64,000 nt of DNA from an uncultured Bacteroidaceae bacterium (GCA_944320785.1 CALUIR010000002.1:62001-126000); one strand, 5' to 3'. Numbered from the stretch's first letter, positions 48,418-56,892 are shown. Notes: generated by a model from the letters alone, not told the origin. Made by a program: numbers and translations.

Positions 48418-49572
48418 ATGGACATGAAACGAATGATGGTTATCCTTCTGTCTTTGGTTTTGGGGGCAGGAGCTTTTGCAGCTGCAAACGACGGTAAAGA
48501 AGAATACAGCATCTGGGATGACTTCGGGAGCAACTGGTACATAGATGCGGGGGCAGGGGTGCAAACCCTCTTTACGCCGGATTTTGACGGCCAGCCTTTC
48601 GGCAAGCAACTCACGCCGTCGTTCCATTTGGGCATCGGCAAATGGGTGAATCCTTTCTGGGGGTTCCATGCCTCCGTGCAGGGATACAGCTTCAATGCTT
48701 GGCGCGGGACGCCGTTGGGGGATAGGGAACCGTTTTCCCCGATGAACAATGTGGATATCAACTATGCGAAGCAGTTCCGTTATTATCTGCGTTATCTGGG
48801 CGTACGGGCTGATTTCCGTTTCAGCCTGCTCAACATCATTGCGGGCAAGGAGCGCGAAGGCAAGGTGTACGACTTGGTGCCTTACGTGGGGCTCGGCTAT
48901 ATGCATACGTTCCCTTACCGTGGCACGACGAAGGAAAACCTGCTGACCGGCCATTTGGGTTTGCGCAACCGTTTCAGTGTGATTGACGCATTGGACGTGA
49001 ACCTTGACGTGGAAGCTGGCATATCCGACAGCTACATGCACCCTGTGGACCGCAAATATGCCGCGTCTTTGAGCTTGACGGCAGGGTTGAGCTATTACTT
49101 TGGCCGCAAGGCGTTCCGCCATCCGGTGGCCCGTATCCCGATAGAGTCCGTGCGTTACATCACGGACACGGTGTATGTGCGCGAGGTGGAAGTGCCGGGC
49201 AAGGAACGTGTCATCGAGCGTGTGGTGGCCGGCCGTCGCGCCAACGTGGTGATGGCTTCCATCCGTTTCGATTTGAACGGCACGGTGCCTCGTCCCGGCC
49301 AGGAGACGCAATTGGTGGAAGTGGCGCGTTTCCTGAACGCGAACCCCGACGCGCAGGTTGTGGTGGAAGGGTATGCGGATGCCACTTCAGGGACGGACAA
49401 GTACAACAAGGAGTTGGGTAACAAGCGCGCAGGCACTGTCCGCGATGCGCTGGTGAATCGATATAAGGTGGATTCCGGGCAAATCAAGACGGTGGCTATC
49501 GGGGCTGATGAGCAGCGTTATGCTGACGAGCCTTTGTGGAACTGCGTAGCGATTATCCGGCTCGTCAAATAG
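48418..49572 (+). CDS. OmpA-family protein, beta-barrel plus peptidoglycan anchor
   Basis: 384 residues from ATG 48418 (ATG 48424 is an alternative); the frame is open back to 48391 inside the previous gene. The signal peptide ends AGAFAAA. Residues about 30-240 alternate polar and aromatic strands like an eight-stranded barrel ([37 protein letters not shown]). Residues about 276-381 form an OmpA C-terminal domain with [17 protein letters not shown] and [11 protein letters not shown], the peptidoglycan-binding Asp and Arg positions. It would tie the surface complex to the cell wall. Its start lies 1 nt after the lipoprotein stop; the TAG stop is followed by a strong terminator. Confidence 0.93.
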   Translation: MDMKRMMVILLSLVLGAGAFAAANDGKEEYSIWDDFGSNWYIDAGAGVQTLFTPDFDGQPFGKQLTPSFHLGIGKWVNPFWGFHASVQGYSFNAWRGTPLGDREPFSPMNNVDINYAKQFRYYLRYLGVRADFRFSLLNIIAGKEREGKVYDLVPYVGLGYMHTFPYRGTTKENLLTGHLGLRNRFSVIDALDVNLDVEAGISDSYMHPVDRKYAASLSLTAGLSYYFGRKAFRHPVARIPIESVRYITDTVYVREVEVPGKERVIERVVAGRRANVVMASIRFDLNGTVPRPGQETQLVEVARFLNANPDAQVVVEGYADATSGTDKYNKELGNKRAGTVRDALVNRYKVDSGQIKTVAIGADEQRYADEPLWNCVAIIRLVK

Positions 49573-49593
49573 TTTTGTCTTATGGTTAATGGA

Positions 49594-49624
49594 GGCGCAC
49601 CGGGTTGCCCGGTGTGCCTTTTTT
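49594..49624 (+). terminator. Terminator of the surface-protein operon
   Basis: GGCGCACCGGG and CCCGGTGTGCC pair around TTG, followed by six T. Confidence 0.85.
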
Positions 49625-49711
49625 GCTTGTGGCATCCCGCGTTTGCAGGTGCGCGGGGTGGTTTCTCCCGGCAAACCGGGGCAGGCGTGCGGAAGAAGGT
49701 GCCGGGCATCC

Positions 49712-49743
49712 TTTGGAAGGGTGGCCGGATTTTTGCATCTTTG
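49712..49743 (+). promoter_or_regulatory. Promoter of the YbjQ-like gene
   Basis: TTTG (49712-49715), 20 nt, CATCTTTG (49736-49743), one mismatch to TAnnTTTG. Confidence 0.5.
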
Positions 49744-49780
49744 CATCCGTTATGAACATCAAATGAAAGGAGGGAAAATC

Positions 49781-50104
49781 ATGTTAGTGACCACAACCAG
49801 CACATTGGAGGGGCGGCGCATCGCCCGTTATTACGGCATTGTCTCCGGCGAGACCATCATCGGCGCGAATGTGTTCCGCGACTTCATGGCCAGTATCCGC
49901 GACTTTGTGGGCGGGCGCAGCAATTCTTATGAGGAGGTGTTGCGCGAAGCCCGGGAAACGGCCTTGCGCGAGATGGAGGAACAGGCGCGGCAGTTGGGCG
50001 CGAACGCAGTGATTGGCGTGGACTTGGACTATGAGACTGTGGGCGGCAACGGTTCCATGCTGATGGTGACCGCCACCGGCACTGCCGTGCTGGCGGAGGA
50101 CTGA
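49781..50104 (+). CDS. YbjQ family (UPF0145) protein
   Basis: 107 residues from the ATG at 49781, preceded by the strong ribosome site AAAGGAGGG; the open frame extends upstream without coding character. The family motifs are clear: [20 protein letters not shown], then GENVIGANV-type [10 protein letters not shown], and [15 protein letters not shown]. YbjQ proteins form a small barrel-like oligomer and are often called heavy-metal-binding, but the function is not established. It is a single-gene unit with a terminator downstream. Confidence 0.9.
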   Translation: MLVTTTSTLEGRRIARYYGIVSGETIIGANVFRDFMASIRDFVGGRSNSYEEVLREARETALREMEEQARQLGANAVIGVDLDYETVGGNGSMLMVTATGTAVLAED

Positions 50105-50131
50105 CGCGCTGCCGCTGCCATGTGGAAAAGG

Positions 50132-50166
50132 AAAGGCTGCGTCCCTTTTGCGGGTCGCAGCCTTTC
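50132..50166. terminator. Bidirectional terminator, ybjQ-like / pectinesterase
   Basis: AAAGGCTGCG and CGCAGCCTTT form a perfect 10-bp stem between two converging genes. Confidence 0.75.
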
Positions 50167-50195
50167 GCCCTTCAAAACAATCTGTTACCTTTTGG

Positions 50196-53100
50196 TTATT
50201 TTGCCGCCACCTTCATGGTGCGTGTGCTTTGGCTGTCGCTGATGCGCACAATCCAGATACCCTGTCCTAAAGGCAGGCTCACGTCGCTGTCGGCTTCCAA
50301 GTTTTGCGCGATTTGGCCGTCCATGCCGTAAACGGCGATGCGCGTGCGCCCGTCAATGCCTTGGATGTGCAGTTGGTGGCCGTCGGCAAATGCCGTCCAG
50401 CTGCCTTCGTTTGCATCAGGCATGCAGATGGATGCCGCCGGGTCGTTGGCAATCAATGTGGGGAACGGGTCCCATCCGTCCGTGCCTTTGGTGAAGTTCA
50501 GCGTGGTGATTTCCGTGCCGTCAGCCAGTTTCGGTTCCGTCAGCACAGTTGCCCATGCGGCACGCTTGCCGGAGTTGTCGGTGCCGGATTGCTCGATGGT
50601 GCCGTATTCGCAGCAAAGGGCGGAGGAGCCGCTCAGGGTGTTGTTCCATCCTACTTCCTCAATCAATGACTGCCCTGCGTAGCCGGGGTTGTCGCTGGTC
50701 TCGATGGTGGTGTTGTAGAATACCGTCTCGGCGGTGTTCGCTTGCCATGGGCGGCCGAAGTAGCCCGGCTTCGAGCGGTAGGCCGAAGCGGTCTCCGTGC
50801 CCGGCACGGCGGAAGTGACGGTGCATTCATACATCAAGTACCCGCGCCCGCTGCTCTGTTTGGCGGCCGTGATGTAGCTGACATCGTTCTTGTCCTCGCT
50901 GGTGTTCATGGCCAGTTGCGAGCGGTAGAACACGGCGGTCATCTCTCCGAACAGGTAGTCCGTGCCGCCCATCATCACGCCTTTATAGATGGCGGCGCGC
51001 ACGCCGTCGCCTCCGTAGAAGGAATCTTGGCGTCCCACGACGCGGCAGTTGTTCAGGACAACCTTGTCAGAACCCACCAAGGCGAGGGCTGCCGCCCGTT
51101 CCACGAAGCTCTTGTTCTGCACTTCGGTGCTGCCGGCTTCCGTGGGGCGCGTGCCTTTGCCGCCTACTTCCCATTCCACCACCACGTCTTCCGACTCTTT
51201 CTGCGAGATGTATTGGTTGAAAGAGTTCTCGAAGATGATGTTTTCTGCCTCAAAACCGTCGGCGGTCACCACCACTGTTGCGTTCCAGTAAGAGTTGTTG
51301 GTGGCGCTTCCTCCCGTGTTTTCGTAGGACAGGTAGCCGTTCTCCTTGTTCACGGCCAGTGTCTCGGCATCCCACTTCTGGTTGTTGGCCATGCTGTAAT
51401 AGTTGTACCCGTGGCCATAGTAGGAAGTGATGCGCACGGCGTTCTCGTCGATGTTCACGCCTTTGTCCTTCAGGGCGATGCTCGGCGTGGCGGAAGCGTT
51501 GACGAGCGACACGTCCGGCACATCGACTACCAGCATTTCTTCGTAGTTTCCCGGCTCGATCAGGATGCGCACGCGCTGTCCTTCCGTGCGGTCCATGCTG
51601 CGCACAGCGTCCAATGCTTCGTTGATGGTGGCGTATTGCTTGTCGGCGCCCACGGTGATTTCCTCGCTGTAGGGCAGTACTTCATCCACGCGGATGGCGG
51701 TGATGTAGCTGGTCTCCGTGCCGCCGAAGGCGATGGTCACGGTGTTTTCCTGCGTCTCGTTCACGTATTCCACCTGTTCCACCCGGCTGGTGGAGCCGCT
51801 GCTGGTGGTGATGGCTTCGCCGCCGTTGATGGTGAAGTTGGCGGAATAGTAGTAAGACACCGTCATCTTGCTGCCCGCAGCCACGGGAACCGCCATCGTG
51901 GCTCCGTTTCCGCCGGTGATGTGTCCCTTGGCCTGTTCGTTCTTGATGCCGCCGGCCAGGGCGATGCCTTTGTAATAAGTGTCGGCGGCGGTGATGGCTT
52001 TGTCGTCAAACTCCCATACGGTGACCGGCTCGAACGGGATGGTCTTGCTCACCGCTTGCCCTTCCACCTTCAGGTTCGATGTGAGGGCCTGCTGCAAAGG
52101 ATATTCATCCAAGCCCGTCGCTGCCACGGAATACACGCCGTCGCGCAGCGTGATGCCCTCCGGCGATGCGAAGCTGTATGCGTAGCCTTCCTCGTTGAGG
52201 TTGGTGAAGGTCAGTTGGAGCAGCGCGTTCTGCTCGTCGGTCAGCCCCTCGCCTTGGATGGTGACGGCATGCACCGGCTTGGCTTCGAACACAAGGTCTT
52301 GGGTGTTGTCGGCCTGCACTGTCACGGTGTTGTTCGTCAGGCTGTAATCATTCACTCCTTCGGCCACGATGGCATATTCCACATCCGGCTCCAATTGCAC
52401 GCTGTAAGTGGAAGCATTGGCATCGATGGCGGGTTCCGGCACGAACACTCTTTCCGTGGCCGGCACGAATTGCAGCCGGAGGTTGCTGACATGCTCGCCC
52501 AATCCGCTGATGGCGCCATCGAGGGTGCAGAGCGTCACTTGCGACACGTGGAGGTCATGGGTGGCATCGGCGTTGCCCGTTTCCAAGGTGGCTCCTTCGT
52601 CGATGACGAAGCCGTTGGCACCGGTCAGCGCCAACTGGTAGGTGTGTCCTGCGGGCAGGCTGACGCTGTATTGCCCGTCGGCGGGCGTGGCCGTCCATGC
52701 TTTCCCGGCCTCGTTCGTGAACGACAGGCCGTAACCGTCGGGCAACGTCACGCCCGCTTCCGTCTGGATGCTGCCCTGGATAGTGACATACACGGCGGGT
52801 TTGCGGATGACGCGGTAGTACGACGGCTTGTCTTTCGTGTCATAGATGCGGTATTCCCCGGCCTGCTTGGCAGTGAAGGTGAGCAGCACGCCGGTGCTGG
52901 GGACGGGATTTTCCGTGACATCCGTTTGCAACGCAGGGTCGGCAGCATAGACGAAGTTGATGATGCCCGTGCTGTTTTGCGTGCTGCAATACAGCTGGAT
53001 TTCGTCGTCCTGCTCGAGTTGCAGGCTCAGGTAGCGGTCCGTTTTAGCCGAAGCGTTGACGTAAATGTAGCCGCTCAGCGTCTGGCCCTCGATGGTGATG

Positions 53101-53405
53101 TCCTTTTTCGTGTCATACCTCGTGAGGTTGGTGTTCGAGGTGCGCAGGCGGTCGTTGGAACCTCCGGTCCAACTCAGCCGTCCCGCTTCCCAATGCGAGG
53201 GCAGCACCGGGCCTTCTGTCCCCGGCGCGATGGAGGCATCATACCAACCGTTGATGATGTCTTCCGTGAGGTGGTTGTTGTATTGCGTGGCGTCGAGCTG
53301 CGCGGCACCGAAGTCCCACACGTCGCTCAACGTGTTCTGTTGCGCGTAGGCCATGGTGGTTGACAGGCACAACGCGGCAAAAAATGCAGTTGTTTTGTTT
53401 TTCAT
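50196..53405 (-). CDS. Secreted pectinesterase (CE8) with long N-terminal region and T9SS tail
   Basis: 1069 residues from ATG 53405; a start 45 nt upstream adds residues before the signal peptide (TAFFAALCLSTTMAYAQ). It demethylates pectin. The beta-helix catalytic domain covers about residues 585-960, with the motifs GRQDSFY (about 790), GGTDYLFG (about 815) and YFGRPW (about 883); both catalytic Asp and the Arg are present. Ahead lie about 550 residues of Ig-like and carbohydrate-binding-like strands. The last about 45 residues (RIAVYGMDGQIAQNL and GIWIVRISDS) resemble a T9SS type A tail. No SusC/SusD pair or other pectinase is nearby. Confidence 0.93.
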   Translation of the reverse strand: MKNKTTAFFAALCLSTTMAYAQQNTLSDVWDFGAAQLDATQYNNHLTEDIINGWYDASIAPGTEGPVLPSHWEAGRLSWTGGSNDRLRTSNTNLTRYDTKKDITIEGQTLSGYIYVNASAKTDRYLSLQLEQDDEIQLYCSTQNSTGIINFVYAADPALQTDVTENPVPSTGVLLTFTAKQAGEYRIYDTKDKPSYYRVIRKPAVYVTIQGSIQTEAGVTLPDGYGLSFTNEAGKAWTATPADGQYSVSLPAGHTYQLALTGANGFVIDEGATLETGNADATHDLHVSQVTLCTLDGAISGLGEHVSNLRLQFVPATERVFVPEPAIDANASTYSVQLEPDVEYAIVAEGVNDYSLTNNTVTVQADNTQDLVFEAKPVHAVTIQGEGLTDEQNALLQLTFTNLNEEGYAYSFASPEGITLRDGVYSVAATGLDEYPLQQALTSNLKVEGQAVSKTIPFEPVTVWEFDDKAITAADTYYKGIALAGGIKNEQAKGHITGGNGATMAVPVAAGSKMTVSYYYSANFTINGGEAITTSSGSTSRVEQVEYVNETQENTVTIAFGGTETSYITAIRVDEVLPYSEEITVGADKQYATINEALDAVRSMDRTEGQRVRILIEPGNYEEMLVVDVPDVSLVNASATPSIALKDKGVNIDENAVRITSYYGHGYNYYSMANNQKWDAETLAVNKENGYLSYENTGGSATNNSYWNATVVVTADGFEAENIIFENSFNQYISQKESEDVVVEWEVGGKGTRPTEAGSTEVQNKSFVERAAALALVGSDKVVLNNCRVVGRQDSFYGGDGVRAAIYKGVMMGGTDYLFGEMTAVFYRSQLAMNTSEDKNDVSYITAAKQSSGRGYLMYECTVTSAVPGTETASAYRSKPGYFGRPWQANTAETVFYNTTIETSDNPGYAGQSLIEEVGWNNTLSGSSALCCEYGTIEQSGTDNSGKRAAWATVLTEPKLADGTEITTLNFTKGTDGWDPFPTLIANDPAASICMPDANEGSWTAFADGHQLHIQGIDGRTRIAVYGMDGQIAQNLEADSDVSLPLGQGIWIVRISDSQSTRTMKVAAK

Positions 53406-53635
53406 GTGAATTGTTTTTTGGTTAATAAAACGAACGGTTAAAGAACGCAATTTCCCCGCGAACCCATGTGCATATTTTATTCATAGTTGTAAAAAAACTG
53501 ACGGATTCCGCAGTTGGAGCAGGGGCGTGCGGAGAATGGGGTTGTTAAAAAGCATGTATTCTAAGAGGAGAAAAGAGCATTTGGATGCGCTTTTAGTGAA
53601 ATGTGGTTAAAATGCGATGGTTTTTCGGGGGAATG

Positions 53636-53668
53636 TTTGGAAAAATGCTCGCCGAAGCCTTATCTTTG
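53636..53668 (+). promoter_or_regulatory. Consensus promoter of an orphan short RNA
   Basis: TTTG (53636-53639), 21 nt, TATCTTTG (53661-53668). Confidence 0.75.
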
Positions 53669-53673
53669 CATCG

Positions 53674-53740
53674 TGATTTTTTTCATAGTATTAGATTTAA
53701 GGTTAACAAAGGTTGGAGTACGGCGGTACTCCTTTTTTTA
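53674..53740 (+). ncRNA. Putative short RNA or attenuated leader, about 67 nt
   Basis: Lies between the consensus promoter and a textbook terminator (GGAGTAC/GTACTCC, loop GGCG, then seven T at 53733-53739). The body includes AGATTTAAGGTTAACAAAGG. No start codon with a useful ORF is present. I could not place it in a known RNA family. Confidence 0.55.
53715..53739 (+). terminator. Terminator of the short RNA
   Basis: Seven-bp perfect stem GGAGTAC/GTACTCC with a T7 tract. Confidence 0.8.
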
Positions 53741-53896
53741 TGCCCGTATGCGAAGGCGCGTTACAGCCTTCGCAAGGATTTGAAAACTTTTCCGCCGCCG
53801 TCCCGGGCGGCCTGGGTTGCTTTCCCCGCTTTTATCCTGAAGATTTGTTGTGCGCCATCTGTGGAGTGGCCCGTTTCCTCATGAATGTATTCTTGC

Positions 53897-53911
53897 ACGA
53901 TTACTAATCGT
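53897..53911. repeat. Single ACGATTACTAATCGT palindrome
   Basis: Same element as the triplets at 14946 and 32517, again preceded by TTGC, but not repeated here. Confidence 0.75.
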
Positions 53912-53974
53912 ACGGGCAAATGTTCAGGAAGATTCCGATGAATCATTGGGAAGATGCCGGGACAAGCTTGGGAT

Positions 53975-54004
53975 GCATGAGCCGCAAAATCTTGCGGCTC
54001 ATGC
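53975..54004. repeat. Thirteen-bp perfect hairpin
   Basis: GCATGAGCCGCAA and TTGCGGCTCATGC with loop AATC, then TTTGCCC. A terminator with a weak U tract or an RNA processing site. Confidence 0.6.
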
Positions 54005-54092
54005 TTTGCCCTTTGAACGAAGGCTTGCAATAAACCCTGAAATCTGAACGTTGAACGCTGAAATCCCCTTGTCAACTTGTCAACAGGTTTCC

Positions 54093-54122
54093 TTGTCAGT
54101 TCTGAGAAATTTCTTACTTTTG
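54093..54122 (+). promoter_or_regulatory. Consensus promoter abutting the second regulator's start
   Basis: TTG (54093-54095), 19 nt, TACTTTTG (54115-54122). The box ends 4 nt before the ATG at 54127. Confidence 0.75.
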
Positions 54123-54126
54123 CGGC

Positions 54127-55926
54127 ATGTCTTTCCCGAAAAGGAACATAATCATTGCCCTTTCCGCCGTGATGTTGCTGGCGGCGATAGGGATAGCATG
54201 CCGGCAGTTTGCTTATGTGCGTCCTCACCGCCGCCTGTTGCGTGCCGAAAGCCTGATGCAGTCTCGGCCGGACAGCGCCTTGCAGGTATTGCGCCAGTTG
54301 TGGCGCCCGCAGTGGCTCATGGGGGAGAACGAGGCCCTCTACGCCCTGCTGATGACGCAAGCCTGCTACAAGAACGGCCTCCCGGTGGAGAACGATTCCC
54401 TTATCCGCATCGCCACGCGCCACTACGCCACGGCGGGCGACCCCCTGCGCCACGCTTGGAGCCTGTTCTACGAAGGGCAAGTGGCCCGCGACACGGGCGA
54501 CCGCAACGGCGCGCTGCGCCTGTTCCAGCAGGCGCAGCTTCCGGCGGGGCAGGCGGGCAGCCCCTTGCTGTCGTTCCTGCTTTACAACCATTGGGGCAAC
54601 CTGATTGCTGACGAGAAGCCTTACGAGGAAGGACTGGAGAAGCTGGAAGCGGCGTTGCATTATGCCCGGCAGTTGCAGGACACCGCCTACATCATCAATA
54701 CGATGGACATGATTTCCACAAGTTATATTTGGCTGCGTCAGTACGATGAGGCGGAAGAATGCGCTCGCCAGGCCCTCAGGCTGGCAGAAACCGCGCATGA
54801 TGTCTCAAAGTATACAGGGCTTTGCCAGCAGTTGGCGCATGCCTTGACTTGGACGGGGAAGCATGAGGAGGCATTGGCGGCCATCAACAAGGCGTTGGAA
54901 TGGGTCCACCGTGCCGTCCCTCCCTTGGATTCCCTTGTCTTGTGTCCTTATTGGTCGGTGAAGGCGCATGCGTTCCTCCATTTGCAGCAATATGATTCCG
55001 CCCGTTATTACACCCCAAAAATAGGCGTTGACGCTGATTTCTGGGGCAAGGCAGCCTACCATTTGGACATGTACCGCATCGAGAAAGGCATGGGGAACAA
55101 TGCGCTTGCCCTGCGGCATCACGAGCTTTATTCCGATTATGTGGACTCCTTGATTGCCCAAAAGACGAACGAGAGCTTGGCAGCCTTGCAGAAGAAGTAT
55201 GATTATGAGAAGTTCCAGAACGAAAATATTCGGTTAGAAGCAGAAAACCGGCAGTTGTTTTTGGGCATCTTGTGTGCCTTTCTTGCAGTAGCCGCTACAG
55301 TCTCCTTTGTGTTTTACATCCGTGGCAAATGGAGGAGGGAAAGGGAAGCCCTTGCTCGTGCGAGGGATTTGCTGCTGGAGCAAAGCCGGCTCCAATTGCA
55401 GGAAAAGGCCAACGAACTGCTGCAGCAACGGCAGGCGTTGCAGGAAAAGGAGCAGGCGTTGCGCGAATCCATGCGGCGGGAAACAGGGTTAAAGGACAGC
55501 CTTTCCGAAACGGAACGGAAATTAGAGGAATATGACTTGCGGCAGCAGGCGTTGAAAGAGCAGTTGTTCAAGACCAATGATGCCGTGCGACGCATCAAGG
55601 AAATGGATGGGTTGGACAGTGTGCAGAAAGTAAAGAGAGGCAAAGAATACCGCCTTTCCGCTCAAGAGCAAGCAGATTTGTTTGCCGCCATCAATGCCTG
55701 CCACAACGACTTTGAGCAACGGCTGCGCGTCGCGTACCCGTCTTTGTCGGACGACGACGTTTACTTGTGCTGCCTTTTGCGGATGGGCATCAGCAGCCGG
55801 AGCATTGCCATTTTGTTGGGCATCGGTGAAGGGGCATTGCGGACCCGCAAATACCGCATCAAGTGTGAAAAACTTGATGTGCCTCCGCAATATGAATCAT
55901 TGGAAGATTTCCTCCGGGCTTTTTGA
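54127..55926 (+). CDS. Membrane TPR regulator with C-terminal LuxR-like HTH
   Basis: 599 residues. An N-terminal membrane anchor (about residues 8-26) precedes TPR-like helical pairs (about 35-350, for example WLRQYDEAEECARQALRL), a second transmembrane helix (about 376-398), a Gln/Glu-rich coiled coil (about 400-490) and a C-terminal DNA-binding domain (about 531-588) containing DDDVYLCCLLRMGISSRSIA and LLGIGEGALRTRKYRIK, which reads as a helix-turn-helix. This is a common Bacteroidetes sensor design, related to but distinct from the AraC-type one at 30732. The strong promoter leaves almost no 5' leader. Its targets may be the accessory block just downstream (inference). Confidence 0.85.
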   Translation: MSFPKRNIIIALSAVMLLAAIGIACRQFAYVRPHRRLLRAESLMQSRPDSALQVLRQLWRPQWLMGENEALYALLMTQACYKNGLPVENDSLIRIATRHYATAGDPLRHAWSLFYEGQVARDTGDRNGALRLFQQAQLPAGQAGSPLLSFLLYNHWGNLIADEKPYEEGLEKLEAALHYARQLQDTAYIINTMDMISTSYIWLRQYDEAEECARQALRLAETAHDVSKYTGLCQQLAHALTWTGKHEEALAAINKALEWVHRAVPPLDSLVLCPYWSVKAHAFLHLQQYDSARYYTPKIGVDADFWGKAAYHLDMYRIEKGMGNNALALRHHELYSDYVDSLIAQKTNESLAALQKKYDYEKFQNENIRLEAENRQLFLGILCAFLAVAATVSFVFYIRGKWRREREALARARDLLLEQSRLQLQEKANELLQQRQALQEKEQALRESMRRETGLKDSLSETERKLEEYDLRQQALKEQLFKTNDAVRRIKEMDGLDSVQKVKRGKEYRLSAQEQADLFAAINACHNDFEQRLRVAYPSLSDDDVYLCCLLRMGISSRSIAILLGIGEGALRTRKYRIKCEKLDVPPQYESLEDFLRAF

Positions 55927-56086
55927 CCCTTTTATGCGCATTTTCCCCTTGTTTTTGCTTCCCGGAGAAAGGCGTGTGACGCAGTTGTGACGAAATTGTT
56001 TGCAATAGAAAAATTAATGTGCTAATTTATAGTGAATTAATAATTTGCATGCACGCGAAAATGTACACCAAATGTGACGCAATTTC

Positions 56087-56118
56087 TTTGGAATATAAAT
56101 TTGAACCCTTTAACTTTG
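56087..56118 (+). promoter_or_regulatory. Promoter of the DUF3244-like gene
   Basis: TTTG (56087-56090), 20 nt, TAACTTTG (56111-56118): consensus. Confidence 0.75.
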
Positions 56119-56148
56119 CCTGCATTAAAACATAAAAAATCAGTGGAT

Positions 56149-56514
56149 ATGAAAAAAATAGTTTCCTTATTTATGGTGATGCTTGCTTTTGGTGCTTATG
56201 CAAATGCCCAAGACAAAGTAGAGATAACTCAAAGGAGAGAACATGCAGCCGATTGCCCTCCCCAGCATTTGATCCCTGTGGACGTGGACATCGACCGCAG
56301 CCTGTTGGGCATCCATTTCAGGGAGCGGGTGGAGGACGTGAATGTTTCGGTGTCGGGACCCGACGGAGTGGTTTACCAAGAATGGTTCACCACGCCTGCC
56401 GCCCGCAGCGTGGAGGTGGACCTTTCCCCTTACCGCGACGGGCAGTATGAAATCCTTTTCTTCGATGCCGAAGGCAACGAGGCGGAAGGCTCTTTCGTGA
56501 AGGAAGAAGATTGA
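56149..56514 (+). CDS. Small exported DUF3244-like beta-sandwich protein
   Basis: 121 residues from ATG 56149; the open frame before it spans the promoter and is rejected. The signal peptide is MKKIVSLFMVMLAFGAYANAQ. The mature part (LIPVDVDIDRSLLGIHF, then VNVSVSGPDGVVYQEWF and DGQYEILFFDAEG) has the strand order of DUF3244, a small periplasmic Bacteroidetes domain related to T9SS-tail-like sandwiches. Family assignment is from memory of the pattern. The function is unknown. It has its own consensus promoter and lies 222 nt after the regulator gene. Confidence 0.8.
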   Translation: MKKIVSLFMVMLAFGAYANAQDKVEITQRREHAADCPPQHLIPVDVDIDRSLLGIHFRERVEDVNVSVSGPDGVVYQEWFTTPAARSVEVDLSPYRDGQYEILFFDAEGNEAEGSFVKEED

Positions 56515-56594
56515 AAGAACAATTCTTCCACAAAATCAGGCCAAGATTTCCACTTGCTACGTTTTTGCTGCGCTTCCCGATGAAAATGCTACAC

Positions 56595-56636
56595 ATTTGT
56601 CACGCTTAAGGCCGCATTTGTCACGGGATAAACGCT
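56595..56636. repeat. Two 21-bp units upstream of cassette copy 1
   Basis: Two units beginning ATTTGTCACG start at 56595 and 56616, exact 21-bp period, and abut the -33 TTG. The same pair is at 61802-61843. Confidence 0.75.
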
Positions 56637-56665
56637 TGCAGGAACAAAAAGTATATTTATATTTG
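56636..56665 (+). promoter_or_regulatory. Consensus promoter of cassette copy 1
   Basis: TTG (56636-56638), 19 nt, TATATTTG (56658-56665). Predicted start near 56669. Confidence 0.75.
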
Positions 56666-56696
56666 TAACAAATAATTTTTGAAAACCAGCAGAGAA

Positions 56697-56798
56697 ATGA
56701 AGAAACTTTGCAGATTGGGGAAGAACAACCTCGACACTTTGGGCTGCACCCGTGGGTTCGTTCGGTTGGGCGGTTGCAGCGGAAGCCTTGCCGGGTGA
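56697..56798 (+). CDS. Candidate leader peptide, 33 aa (cassette copy 1)
   Basis: An ATG 31 nt after the -7 box opens a 33-codon frame starting MKKLCRLGKNNLDTLGCT and ending in TGA, Cys- and Gly-rich. An almost identical upstream sequence and the same first eleven codons occur at 61904. A hairpin-prone stretch (GGAAAGGG/CCCTTTTCC) lies between it and the lipoprotein gene at 56893, as in transcription attenuators. It is not a recognised family; translation is not proven. An alternative is a small bioactive or processed peptide. Confidence 0.45.
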   Translation: MKKLCRLGKNNLDTLGCTRGFVRLGGCSGSLAG

Positions 56799-56892
56799 CG
56801 GAAGGCCGGCAAACCGGATGGAGAGAAAGAGGGAAAGGGATTCCCGCGAAGGAACCCTTTTCCTTGGAAACGTTAACTTTAAACAATACCGT

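Larger units (their letters stand above)
53406..54126. other. Hairpin-rich intergenic region
   Basis: 721 bp without a convincing gene. It holds a promoter and a short RNA ending at a terminator (53636-53740), inverted repeats at 53749-53774 and 53795-53813, a lone palindrome at 53897-53911, a 13-bp perfect hairpin at 53975-54004, and the promoter of the downstream regulator. No clear pectinesterase promoter was seen. Confidence 0.65.

Noticed and set aside
50742..53363. 873-codon open frame opposite the pectinesterase gene
   Set aside because: It mirrors the codon bias of the sense gene, is His/Val-rich, and has no family motif or start context.
53601..53907. Small plus-strand ORFs over the short RNA
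   Set aside because: They cross the promoter and terminator and lack ribosome sites and coding bias.
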